DNA from: Lepeophtheirus salmonis
Taxonomy: Eukaryota > Arthropoda > Copepoda > Siphonostomatoida > Caligidae
Length of the DNA stretch: 64,000 bases
Direction of reading: 5' to 3'
Assembly (NCBI RefSeq): GCF_016086655.4
Contig: NC_052137.2
Coordinates: 38,026,007-38,090,006 of the forward strand
The notes under the pieces are model-generated. The model searched no databases. It was not told the origin of the DNA and saw nothing but the letters and a program-made list of their open reading frames with translations. Below, piece after piece: positions 33,859-45,241 of this stretch (its first letter is position 1; each line of letters opens with the position of its first letter). Position numbers and translations under genes: made by a program.

Positions 33859-34043
33859 AAAGGAGAGATGTAGAAATTGCTGTCAAATATACGTATAACT
33901 TTCTATTTGATGTATATCTTAAATTATTTGTATTTGTGTATTTTTTTAAAGTGTTAATCGTGTTAACTAAATTTGTTTTTTCTTTCTTGGTAATTCTAAA
34001 AGAATGTGAAAAAATCTCCTAGATTTACATAAATGTTTACAAC

Positions 34044-34069
34044 AATAAAAAAAATATTGATCAAATAAA
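34044..34069 (+). terminator. Polyadenylation signals downstream of the GPCR gene
   Basis: Two AATAAA hexamers, 34044-34049 and 34064-34069, lie about 190-210 bases after the stop codon. Either could direct 3' end formation. RNA evidence is not available. Confidence 0.5.
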
Positions 34070-34099
34070 AGTGTTTTTATTATGGTGTTCATAGTAATG

Positions 34100-34190
34100 T
34101 GTGCTCCATTAAAATCTGAACACTTTGAATTTTATAATTCAATAATATATAATTTAGTATTTAGCAATAGAATTTCAACAAATTATATCC
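34100..34190 (+). repeat. Solo maT-type terminal sequence
   Basis: attaaaatctgaacactttg (from about 34109) and the following ~70 bases match 54688-54770, the outer end of the maT-like relic at 54683-55240. No transposase sequence is attached here. It sits just past the receptor's polyadenylation signals. Confidence 0.55.
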
Positions 34191-34359
34191 ATGTAAACCC
34201 TACATTTAAATTTGAAATCTGATTTAAACCATTCAGAATAAATTTATTTCTAGGTTGTTATATTGTATTTTTTAAGTATAATGTTATTAGCTTTTTTTCA
34301 AGGGAAAATTGTATTTTATTCTATTTTTGTATATATATACGGCATTATATTAATAACTT

Positions 34360-34735
34360 AGGAGAATACCTAAAATGACAGAGAAAAAAATATAAACATA
34401 AAGTATTTTTTTAATGTTTATATTAAAATTTACCCACGGGTACGAATAAAGCATTAATTACATATTATTCAAGTTAAATCAGAGTTCAGAGGCTTTTATT
34501 TGATACCCATATCAATACTTTACGATTCGCCATTGCGAAGCTATAGCAAAAGAATACAAACAATCAACGTGATTTTTGCCTTTTTCTTTTTTGGAGCCCC
34601 CAAAAATAAATTATCAAGGGACAAAATCCAAATGACTGGTATATTTAGTTTATATAGACCTTGGATAACGGGAAAAAGTAAAATATTGAAAGGTTAAAAA
34701 AAAAAGTTAAAATTTGAATAGTTCTACTAATGTTG
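34360..34735 (+). repeat. Family B terminal arm, solo copy
   Basis: From aataacttaggagaatacc to gaatagttctactaatg this matches 46930-47337, the right arm of the long-TIR element, with small indels. The internal DNA and the other arm are missing. Confidence 0.7.
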
Positions 34736-35219
34736 GTGGAAGAATTTTGCAGAGAATAAATTTACTGGGAATAAAATTACCAGAAATGTGTTTACCTAGT
34801 ACCAGAACTTTAAATAACTGGACTACAGACTGTATTTTTCCTATTTCCCGAACGAGTCATTTTTTCTTATATTACACAAGAGAACAATTATTAGTTTATT
34901 ACATACATACATATGATCTATTTTATGACAATTTTTTTGTTTTATCAACGATGTACTGAATAAATCATGTAAGGCAAATACAGGGGATAATGCATAAGCT
35001 TGTTGATCATATTTTTTTCGTTTTCCAAGGAATGTGTAGGATCTATTATTATCTAAATATTATCTACATATTTTGGTCATTTCATGTTAAATCCACGCAC
35101 AAAATGTCATCCGATAATCTCGCAGAGTTATTTGAATCATGGTAAATGAATTCGAATAAGGGTTGCTAAACTCTAGTATGCAAATAAGTATTGTTTTTGA
35201 TAAATAAACAAAATAATAT

Positions 35220-35580
35220 GTAATAACATACTTTTGCTTCGTTTCAAAAAGAATACAATTTCTTGTTGATCCCTCGTTGTATTTAAGTCTATTTATTGGC
35301 CATTTTATTATTTATATGAAGACATTTTGGCTATTACATGGAATTACAAATTTATAGCTACGCTTTCATTAGAAAATTACTAAGCAATATTATAATACTG
35401 TATTTAATAAAATACTATGTCGATTTTAATATTGCGAAATATCTATATATATATTTTAAAAATGGCCAAGAAATAATATGATGGTAATAAATATATGGGA
35501 GTAAATAAGAGATATGTGGGAGTTGGTATGATTGATTTATTTGGCTAACGATTATTCAGGCCTTTTTTTCTGTTTCTTTT
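35220..35580 (+). repeat. Interspersed repeat family C
   Basis: Matches 59420-59770 in the same orientation (for example ttattggccat, atagctacgctttc and ttggtatgattgatttatttggctaac versus its counterpart). It encodes no protein. Class unknown. Confidence 0.6.
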
Positions 35581-35589
35581 CGGATGAAA

Positions 35590-36640
35590 GGTTGCGTGAC
35601 ACAAAAAAGTTACGACATCCCTATGTTTTCTAATATTTCCGTCCCTATTAAAAAAAATAATATTATTACATGTAAATTAGATAAATTCACTCTCTATCGT
35701 TCGTCAGTGCTCTCCCTGGATATTGAATATTCTTTCTCCAATGTGTGAATATATATTATAATAAAACTTGTAGCAACTAGTCCCTTTGTACAGATTTTTA
35801 TATCTAAAATTCAACACAATCAAATGATTGTGTTTTGAATTCTGAGAAAGTTATATCAAATGATAGCAAAATAATCAATAATTTAATTGTCGAATGTTGC
35901 AACTGAACAGAATTTCTTCTAGTTTTTTTGTATTGTATTAATTGCTAACTCTTCTTCTGAACCAAATATCTGATCATGATAGATTTATACTTTTTACAGA
36001 TAGGCCTAAGTTTTTAATTAATAAATGAAAGCTAAATTATTGTAATTTCATGTTTGTTCATTTTTGTTTTATTATTATATTTCTTTTATATACAAATATA
36101 TACTATAAATTAAATATTACCTTAACACTAAGATCAACTATATATTTATGACATCTATCGTTTATAGTTAAATGAATACATTAATATCTATTAAAAAAAA
36201 TGGTTTATGTGCATTTATTTTGATTGTTAATTATAATTAAATGAGGCCAATAATCTTGTTCAACGACTTCCATATTTTCATTTTTCTCCCCCTCCCCCTG
36301 CCCCCCTGAAAAAGGATTATAACAAGTAAATATCCGATTAAACATTCTCAAAGATAGAGAAGCAGGTCAAGATTAACAAAAAAAAATGCTACTTGATAGG
36401 ATGTTATTTATCAATTAATCCAATCGGTCCTTGGAATTTTTCATAAAAATATGGATGGTTTATTAAGATATATATATGAAATATGTATTAAGAGTATTGC
36501 ACACATCTTGCAAAAAAATATTATATTTTTCATGATAATACAATATAATACAAACATTTTATATTGGTTCTTAGTTACATAATTTATTTTATTATATAAA
36601 TGAATAATTAAAAAGAGGAAAAACACCCTTATTGACGTTA
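35590..36640. other. AT-rich noncoding DNA
   Basis: No coding or repeat signature identified beyond short C-rich and A-rich runs near 36290. Confidence 0.4.
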
Positions 36641-36654
36641 TGAGAGGTCGATTT

Positions 36655-36735
36655 TACGTTCTTTAAAGACCGACAAGTGGGACTGGGCTGGATGAGACCG
36701 GCCTGGACTGCGGTCCTCGGTCATAAATTAGGACC
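36655..36735. other. GC-rich block in AT-rich DNA
   Basis: About 70 bases beginning gaccgacaagtgggactggg are very GC-rich relative to everything nearby. They contain several gaccg/cggtc units in both orientations, including ggtcctcggtc followed by aggaccgac. It may be the end of an unidentified element or a structured site. Confidence 0.35.
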
Positions 36736-37164
36736 GACATAACAATTTCTGTAGAAATTCATTGAAAATTATTATAGGGCTAGAGGAGTGCCTCCACCGG
36801 AGAAGGAGTACATGATTTTAAATAGGATGGATATACAGCTATAAAATTCCAGGTGAAATAATCCCGTTCGTGTGCCTTGCCGCGTAGAGCATTTCCTGGA
36901 CCTTGGAAATGACGTTCTCTATTTTAAGACACTCGTCATTTTGAGAGTTGAAGTATATAAAAATAATGCCACAAAATGAATAAAAAACTTTTCTTTATAC
37001 CTAATATAAACTTATGACATGGTCTTATGCGATAAACTTGCATATTTTTTTTAATTTGTTGAATAACAATTACATCTTGTAATAAGTTATACAATTTAAA
37101 TATCCTCACGTTCAAAACAAAAAGTTGGGTAGTTAATCAGAACTAAAAGATCAGTAACTATGAT

Positions 37165-37400
37165 CAAGGGCGTCCACATAATTATATTGGTGCTTGGTTT
37201 TTTGACTCTTTTTTTAAATTCTAAAATTAAATTTATTTTGAAAAAAAAATTAAAAAATTAAATTTTTAGGAAAATTATTTCAAATTTTAAATTTTTGTGA
37301 AAAAAAAATCAAAAATTAAACTTCTGTACAAAAAAATTCCCAGTTATTCATAAAAATATTTATTTTTTAGGATTTTTTAAAAGAATTCATAGCTTAATAA
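37165..37400 (-). repeat. Short copy of the T-rich array repeat (family D)
   Basis: Starts agggcgtccacataattata, the reverse complement equivalent of the right end of 60345-61505 (ttgggacgcctatg side). It continues in A-rich units such as gaaaaaaaaattaaaaaatt and ttattcataaaaatat. Same family, opposite orientation, much shorter. Confidence 0.55.
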
Positions 37401-37929
37401 TATGACCAATATATATATATGGGCCAAGGGATCAACAAGAAGAAATACTATTCCTGTCCTTTTGGAAACTGAGTACTTTGTTTAACATTCAAACATTCAC
37501 CAAAGTTTAGTACGATGAATAAGACTGTTATAATTACTATTTGTATGATTATAAAAGCGTTTTCATTGATTCTCTGTCTTTTTTCGTATTTGAAATATTT
37601 CCATTTTTTGGCTGAAAAATTATAGAAAACGAGACTCTTCTTTAAACCCTTATAGCTTATTCGTCATTCATAGTGATAAGGAATATTATAGCTAACATTA
37701 TAAAACAATATTTAATTTTTATTTAGAAAAAAAAAAGAAAGCCCATTTAAAAAATATGTATATTCAAAGATTTTCGTTCAATTTAGTATTTTTTGATTGA
37801 ACCTATTTTTTATGGAGGTGTACATGTAAAAAGATACCATCATCTTTTTTTCCCCAGTCAAATGCATAAAATTGTATAGTTGTTAAAAATTACAAAATAA
37901 ATAAATAAATGGAGTGGAGAGTAAACCAA

Positions 37930-39380
37930 TCAAATTGAATAAAAGCTGTATACAGGGATATCCTTCTGCTCCATTTCTTTTTATTGCTGCGATTGATGAG
38001 ATTATAGTAGAGATTTCGAAAAAGTATGGCGGGTTTGGAGTATATGAGATAAGCATCTCATTGACTTATATACAGATGATGTTACTATGATAGTAAAAGC
38101 AAGTTTAGAGGCTCAATTAATAAGGAGGCTTGAGGTACTATTAAATTTCTTTGGACAATTTAGGAAGAGGTCTGGTCTGGAGTTGAATTTGAGTAAAACT
38201 GTTATTATGCCGATCGGTTCATAGAGTCCTGCTCAAGAGCTCAATGTTGGGAATTTAAAAAGAAAGATTTATATATTAGGCATCACATGGGAGAGTAATG
38301 GTATCAACGGAGGTAACTGGAACCAAATTAAGTCAACAGTAGATCAAAAAATAAACCTCTCGAAGAGGTTAAATATACAAAAAAGAATAGACCTATACAA
38401 TTCTCGTGTTATTCCCGTAGTAATTTATAAAGTTACAACAAGTCCTTTAGTTGCAGAAAAGGCGATTATGGAGGAAGAGGTATGGCTTGGTAGACTCTTC
38501 TGTAAAAACATCATCAAGGCCATAAAAAGACCAAAATCTAAATGTAAATTTTTGTAGACATGTCAGAGAATCCCTCACTGGAATGGAGAAGGACAATTAC
38601 TGAAACCAGAATATATATAAAAGGCTTATGATGGGAACCAATCTTACTAATGATGTCATCACGTCACTATCTCATGTAGTTGGTGCGGCTCAACGAGTTA
38701 TCTGAACTTATGATCATGTCTTTAATGAAGACTCAACAGTAGATATTGTTTGGAAAAATCTGAGTAAGAAGTTTTTTTGTAGGAAATTAAAGTACCCATC
38801 TATTTTGGAAGGACATGCTATTAGCAATTTTATTTTAGCTAGGAATTATATTCACACCTCAGATCTATTCAATGACTGGAGATTCAATTTTCCTCTTGAG
38901 AGGAGTTCAGGTCTCTATATTATGCTATTCCCTTGGCATTTGAAAATGGTATTGCCTAATTTTGAAGGTGGAACAGATATACTATGTGATCTACATAGGA
39001 GACGATTGAGTCTCTCTGAAAACTGGAAGAGCAGAATCAAGTCATCGTTGAGAGGAATTAATGCCGGAAAAAAATTCATAGGCCAATTACAGATCTCTGC
39101 TAATTGTATTATTTTCTCGAGGCCATGTAAGGACTCTTGTAAGATATTCAATGACACAGTCCATGCGTTTGTAGATTGCTCGCCTATAATCATTCTCATG
39201 CAATTTATAAAATTAAATGTAAAAGGTTCGATGGGTGGAGATGAAAAGTTTCAGAAAGCAATTGTGATGTTTGAACTTACGCAGAGAAATAAAGGAGTTT
39301 CATCCGAAACCAAAGCAATTGACTTTGCTCTGCTAAACTCAAAAGTTTTTACTTATTGCGAGCATGCTGACGTTATATGA
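37930..39380 (+). pseudogene. LINE RT relic, Tx1/L1-like, copy 1
   Basis: The plus strand encodes IQGYPSAPFLFIAAIDEI (RT block with QGxPxxP), then after a frame change DLYTDDVTMIVKAS (38060-38100, catalytic TDD) and GLELNLSKTVIMPIG. Next come YILGITWE and NWNQIKSTVDQKI (about 38270-38350), and TSLSHVVGAAQRVI (about 38660). A 191-codon frame (38805-39380) starting EGHAISNFILARNYIH and containing three cysteines near CDLHRRRL forms the C-terminal domain. The order and the GLKLN-KT block fit Tx1/L1-type LINEs. Several stops; no endonuclease part. Confidence 0.75.
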
Positions 39381-39779
39381 ACCGATTGTTGAGGAAAAAG
39401 TGAGGGATATAATTTTGGCTGCATATGTGAGGTATGTGGCCTTATCACTGAAAATTCCAAACATAAAACCTTCTCATAGTATTGTAATTTTATCGTTCTA
39501 ATTTTATAAATTACATTTAATTTGGAGATTTTATTTATATATATATATTAATATTAAGGAACCGAATAAAAAATAATAATAAATAATAAAAAATGGAGTT
39601 TTCTACAGTTATTTGAAAACTCGTTAAATATTTCAAAGTTGTTAAAAGATCGGAAGAAGTCCCCTTTATACAATAAAATATAAAATGTATTATCGTTAAA
39701 AGTTTTGTTTTCAGTCCATATATCTCACAATTGTTGTGTTCTTAAGAACTTGTTTTTAATCTGTAAGCATAAATTATCG

Positions 39780-40640
39780 TGAGAGTCTTAGCTTATATCG
39801 CCTCTACTTTAAAGTCCTTTTCTCCTCTCATTGTAGGAGCAATGAGCCAATCTTATGCCTTGAGACTTATACCAAACCTATCAGTAATAATACTCTCCAC
39901 CATGGATAACAGATATCTTATACGATCACAAAAATTCCCAGGTTCGTTACCCAAAAAACATCCAAGGTTCGTTTTATTTGACTTGCTGGTGTATATCGAG
40001 GAAGTCGCCAGCCCTTACTGAAGCCTCTTCTCTGACCATGTAGTAAAGGGGTTTGAGAGTATTATTCATGTGATGATTGCTTATTCTTCCATATTTGGGT
40101 TCTTCCAGTGCCTTGCCGCCAACAAACTTATTGTTCTTTTTTTTTTTCGGTCATGATATTTTGTTTTTTCCTTTCCACTGAACCAATTCCAATAAAGAAG
40201 GGGATTGGCGGGCCTTGTTGTAGGAAATTAGCAGCATGATTCAAGGAAGTGACCCCTGCATGAAAAATCAAATTGGCAATGTTTTCTGTCAATCTTTTCA
40301 GCTTGCTTGTTGATGTTAGGGTATGTTCTTTCTGCTACTGACCGACAGTTATAAGGCGTGGGTTACAGTTGAGGGCTTCATCAGGACCTAAGGCAATAAG
40401 AGTACCAACCATTGAACTTTCCCCAAAAACTGTCATTCTATTCCAAAAATTACCCATGGTCCTTATCATTTTAAAAACTTCATAAGGTCCAGAAAATATT
40501 TTGTCCAGGTAATAATCATTCGAATGCGTATCTGATTTTTTTTTTTTTTGCCCAAATATCTTCCCTTTTCATGAGTTTTCTTAGCAAACTAAGGTTTAGA
40601 TTTTTTCAGAATACTTTTTACGTGGACTGAACTCAGCCCC
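39780..40640 (-). other. Possible decayed coding sequence, unassigned
   Basis: On the minus strand, interrupted frames contain KIFSGPYEVLKMIRTMGNFW and ESSMVGTLIALGPDEALNC (about 40510-40370). These look protein-like rather than random, and the base composition is less AT-rich than the flanks. Several stops and shifts follow. I could not match this to a family; a retroelement pol or tail fragment is possible. Confidence 0.25.
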
Positions 40641-40922
40641 AGCTATTAAGTGAGGTAATAAGGTGGTAATTTTCGATAAATTGTCGTTTATTTCCCTCAA
40701 GAAGATATTTTTTTGCGACAATCAAATTAATTTGTTGCATTTTTGGAAAATCTTGTGTATCTACAGAGGTGGACAATTTTTGGGAATTACCAGTTTATCT
40801 CAGATTTGGAGTTTTTCTAATTTTTTAATTTTCAACGAAGTATATCCAATAACTATACTCGTCATTTTCTTTACAATTTTTTTCGTAATTCTCCATAATG
40901 GCATGTTCTTGGTAAAAGTTAG

Positions 40923-41119
40923 TAGAAATAGAGAGTTACTCCATAAAGCGTGTACACTTGATGTTTGACTTCCACCAATCTTTTTAATAGTGACGTCAAA
41001 CAGCATGATTGTTTGCTTGTTTTTTCAAAATCTGTCTATCATGTCCAGCAGTAAGTACGATACATCAAATTGAAAATTCTAGCAAGCCCAATTACATGAT
41101 GCCCTAACCTTGTATTTCA
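40923..41119 (+). mobile_element. MITE, single-unit copy of the 29745-30040 family
   Basis: Starts tagaaatagagagttactcc and ends ccttgtatttca, followed by ataa. The middle has one tgacgtcaaacag...gtacgatacatcaaattg unit instead of two. The TTAA flanks have decayed. Confidence 0.7.
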
Positions 41120-41139
41120 ATAAACGTTGGGTATATCTT

Positions 41140-41990
41140 AGAGACTGCAGCACCAAGGAGAGTGCTTGAGGAAGGAGGATGCGTACCAAAACTTTGGAAA
41201 TGACGTTTCAAGTTGGGTTTTTAGAGAGGTGACTAATTCTGTGTGAGTTATATTTATTTTCAACCCTTATGCTCTTTCGAATTCGGCAAGTTCATCCATA
41301 ACGTTTTTTAATGAGCCTTGGATTCGCATTGTGATCTTGTTGTAAAAATTGTGAGATTATCTGCATATAAAAGAGTCTTAAATGATTTATGAGTCATTTT
41401 TAGACCTTCCACGGACGGGATGGTTCGAATTGAGTTTGAAATAAAGATCAAAGAACAAAGAAGGGAGGATCGCCATGTTTGAATCCCCTTTCTATTAAAA
41501 TATTCCTATTGTATTTGGTAAATCAAGTCTAGTTAAATAGTATCTAAGAACACAAGATATCACACTGATGAATGTTGGAGGAAGACTGCTACTGTATAAT
41601 TGACTTATTATGAACTCCTAACTAATTGAATCAAAGGCTTTTTTGAAATCGATTCAATTTGACTTACCTATTTCGATAGCCTCTTGAATGGATCTTGGAA
41701 CGTCTTCTGCTAACCTGCCCTTCCTGAATCCCTGCTGTGCTGGAGGTATGATCAGTTGGATAGTCAATGTAATTATTTTGTTAAGGATTCTAGTGAGGAT
41801 GTTATACAATTGAAAATAAGAGTTAGGATACCAGTATTCATGAATGGAGGCACAACCTCAGTTTGAAAAATTCCATAGTTGACTTTTTCTAAGACTTTGG
41901 ATATTGGCTTATTAAAGAATGGATGTAAATCAAAAGGGAGACCGATGGTATAAGAGAAATACACTTTTTCTCATAATCTACAATATATTT
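41140..41990 (-). pseudogene. LINE RT relic in opposite orientation
   Basis: The minus strand reads QQGFRKGRLAEDVPRSIQEA (about 41740-41690), then IDFKKAFDSI (about 41665), ERGFKHGDPP (about 41490) and LYADNLTIFTTRSQ (about 41360; catalytic DD changed to DN). These are RT blocks in the correct order. Stops and frame changes are frequent. It sits head to head with the plus-strand relic at 42210-42930. Confidence 0.7.
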
Positions 41991-42209
41991 ACTTATTTCA
42001 TTTTGTGAGATTTGTAGTTTAAGTTACTCCATAATTGTTTTTGTTTTTTTGTATTTTTAAAGAAGTTCCCTTTATTCTTCTTTGTGGTTCTAAGTCATTG
42101 CAAAACAAATAGAAGTCATCCTCAACACCAAGATTGGGCACCATCAAAAGGTTTTTTTTTACAAAATCGAAAAATTAAGAACATTTCTAGAAAATAAGAG
42201 CATCCGTAA

Positions 42210-42930
42210 CTGATTGAAATAAATTTCGAGCAATTATTGTAGGAGACTTTCATAAGGCGTTTGATTTCATAAAACACAAATACATTCTTAGGGCTGTTAA
42301 AACGTTTCTCCCATAATGCTTCTTTAATCCAGTTGTAGCTTTGCTTTATAATGGATCATCCACTATTAATATCAAGGGTGACTCTAGTGAACTAATCATT
42401 CTCAAAAGAAGGTGTAGGCAAGGATGCCCTGCGCCACCTTTACTTTTATTTCGGCAATTGAATAACTTTTTCAGTACCTTCAAAGAAAATATGGTTGCTT
42501 TGGAATTTTTTTCAAAACCAACAACCACTAATTGGATGTGTATGCCAATGATATTACCCTATTAGTTGAAGCAAACTCAGATAGACAACTAATCAGGAAA
42601 GAAGTTCTTCTGGAAACGTCAGATCTGGACTAAAAATTAATTAAGATAAGACTGCTAAAGACTGACAAAATTTTAGTTTTGGGCATTGAATGGCAGAGAG
42701 ACGGCGAAACACAAGATAACTGGATGTCACTAAATTCTACATCTACAAAAAGTAAAAGAATGGAGAAGTTTAAATATTCTCAGACGGATTGATTGTCTCA
42801 AATACAGATTTCTACAAAAAAAATTATAGGAACTACTCTATTTAATGAAGCTATTGGAACAATATCCGTATCATGGGGTGCTGCACATCGTATCCTTTGG
42901 CCTGTAACACATATACACCGATTGACATGA
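42210..42930 (+). pseudogene. LINE RT relic, Tx1/L1-like, copy 2
   Basis: Reads IIVGDFHKAFDFIKHKYILR (about 42230), RRCRQGCPAPPLL (about 42410), VYANDITLLVEANSDRQLI (about 42540) and VLGIEWQ (about 42680), then TISVSWGAAHRIL near 42870. It shares the LGI-W, NW and GAA-R blocks with copy 1 at 37930-39380, so the two derive from one family. The catalytic box is AND, and stops interrupt it. Confidence 0.72.
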
Positions 42931-43119
42931 TTCACCGGAACACATCAAATAAATATTTCTTCCCAAAATACAGAGAGACCCCGTTTCCTGGAGGATCTAT
43001 TCTCCTGTTTAATTATTTGAACTAAATTTTATAGTTCTGTGCATCAACACGTAGTGAAAGGTTTTTCGGGTTTATTTATTTGATTATCTTTTTAATTTGA
43101 TTCAATAATGAAAAGGTTT

Positions 43120-44530
43120 GCTTTATCAACTTTGCCCTTCTAAATTGAATAGAACAGACTCAAAGTGGTCTTTAGTAACAGTTTTTCTAACACTACCAGT
43201 TTTCTTGGCCTTTGGATTAACATCAACACATACATTTAAAAATTCCCTCCGTCCCACTACTTGCACTATCATAAAAAATGGTAGTTTAATTAACTTTAAG
43301 CCCTTCTAAATTGAATTTAACACAAAGGCAATACGCGTGACGTGATTATAGTATATATAGGTAAGTAGCAGTTTTAACATATTGTTTAACAATAGTTTTC
43401 CTTAGGAGATGAAAAGGACCTCTTCGTGCGTTTATTTTTAATTTGAGGTTTCTTGGTTGGAACTTCAGGATTCTTTTCTAGTACCATATTCCAGTCGTTT
43501 CTGAGTGGAGCATTTCTGTTGTGTCAGTTTCAATCTTTTGGTCGGCAGTAGGTGAGGTTGGTAAAAAAGAACTAACTCTCAGTCCTATCTTGCGTCCTCT
43601 TTTGTTGAGTCGATGAATCTTCTTCTCATTTTTGATTTTTATTCGGTGACAATCATTCCCCAGACAGTAGATTATCTTCTTCTTCTTCTTCTTTTTGGAC
43701 TTCGTCACTTTGAAAGTGGCCGGCAGTTCGTTTCTTCTCTTTCTTCGTCAACATCTTCTTCTTCCTATAAAACTAACAATCCATAATACTTTCAATTCTT
43801 ATATGAATACAAATTTCCAATCTAAATTCAGTTTCATATTCTTTGAATGTTGTTATATTAAGGACAGAACATTTACTTCCTATTTGTCCATACTTTAGAC
43901 ATTAGTAACCCTATATTTGTTAGAATGTGGCGGGTAACTCTTCCTATTCTATTCCTCCCTTATAGGTACAATTGATGGGAGTATCCTAGAATGTTTTATC
44001 TCATACGTTAGTCTCCAAGAAAGAAATTTATTGAATACTTTCGTAAGTTCTTCCTTCGCATATAGGTACCAACATTGTGCACCATTTCGATATTGCAAAC
44101 TTTAGGTAGAATTTACGTAATTTATTAAGGCATCTTAAAACTTAGTCGGTTCTTTAACGTGCTCAAATCTAGATGTGATGTTTATCATAACCTTTCAGGG
44201 TGATGATAATGAACCTTACAGTCGTTGATTCTTAATATTTCATCTTCTTTTAAACGTAGTCCTACTAATATGTACTTTCATGTATTGTCGAACATTTGGA
44301 GTAAACATCTTTTGATGTCCTTCTAATTGGTAGAATTGATATTGTTACAGAAGTGTAAGTATTTATTGTTTTTAATCCGAAGTTAATGGTATTTCACTGA
44401 AATGCTTACGCAGAATTTAGCACGCACTTATTATCCCTTTTTATTATTATCCTTACTCCAAAAAAAAAATTAAAGTGAAGTGGAATAATAATAAAAAAAC
44501 GTATAAATTATGCGTGTTGAATGAGTGCGT
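43120..44530. other. No supportable gene
   Basis: A direct repeat gcccttctaaattgaat occurs near 43126 and again near 43301. A lysine-rich minus-strand frame at 43480-43710 comes from a cttcttctt simple repeat. Nothing else is identified. Confidence 0.35.
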
Positions 44531-44542
44531 AAGGTCGTATGG

Positions 44543-44789
44543 TAGAAATACAGCAATCATATAATCCGGCTAGCCAGAATTTTCAATAGGATGTACCCTA
44601 CCGACTAGAAGGTAAGACAGACAAATTTTGGTGTCATACAGTATAACAGCAGTACCAAAAAGCAGGTAAGGAAGGAAATATGTAGCTACTCTTGGTAACA
44701 GTTATACTCTTTGACGGCACTATTAAAAAGCGTGTGAAGGAAGTGAAGCATCAGTCGGAAAAGCGCTATGGTATAACCTTGTATTTCTA
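44543..44789 (-). mobile_element. MITE, third copy, inverted
   Basis: Right end ctatggtataaccttgtatttcta followed by TTAA (44790-44793). Left end tagaaatacagcaatcatat. The middle has the ctttttaatagtgccgtca block in reverse. The internal ggtacgatacat segment has been replaced or lost. Confidence 0.6.
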
Positions 44790-45241
44790 TTAAACTTGAT
44801 TGAACCCCCCTTCAGACTTATTAATCGTATATGAATATGACATTTTCACTTTTTTTATTATTTTCCGTGTTCCCTAAACGGTTTACCACATCTTTATTCG
44901 TTAATTATCTTTCCATATTCTTTGTACGTCTCGCTCCCCGCATCGTTTCCTCTGTACCTGCCACTATAATACTTCATTTAAGTTCATCTCAGAAAGGGCT
45001 TTAGCCCTCCTCAAGGAAATTTTGTTTAGAAAGTTTGTTCGTCAGGATGAAAAAATTTAGCAGAAAAATATATGTAAAAAAAAATTTAAAGATTTAAAAA
45101 AAAAATAAAGGTAATTTTACCCAAATTAAGTAGCAGAGGAAAACACATTATACCGGGGATTATTTTTTTCTCATATAAAACATTCTTCAAATTGTCAGGG
45201 TACCATATTGATTTTCAATTAATTTTTTTTTGAACATGCTA

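Noticed and set aside
43478..43708. Lysine-rich minus-strand frame
   Set aside because: Generated by a cttcttcttcttctt simple repeat; no domain or splice support.
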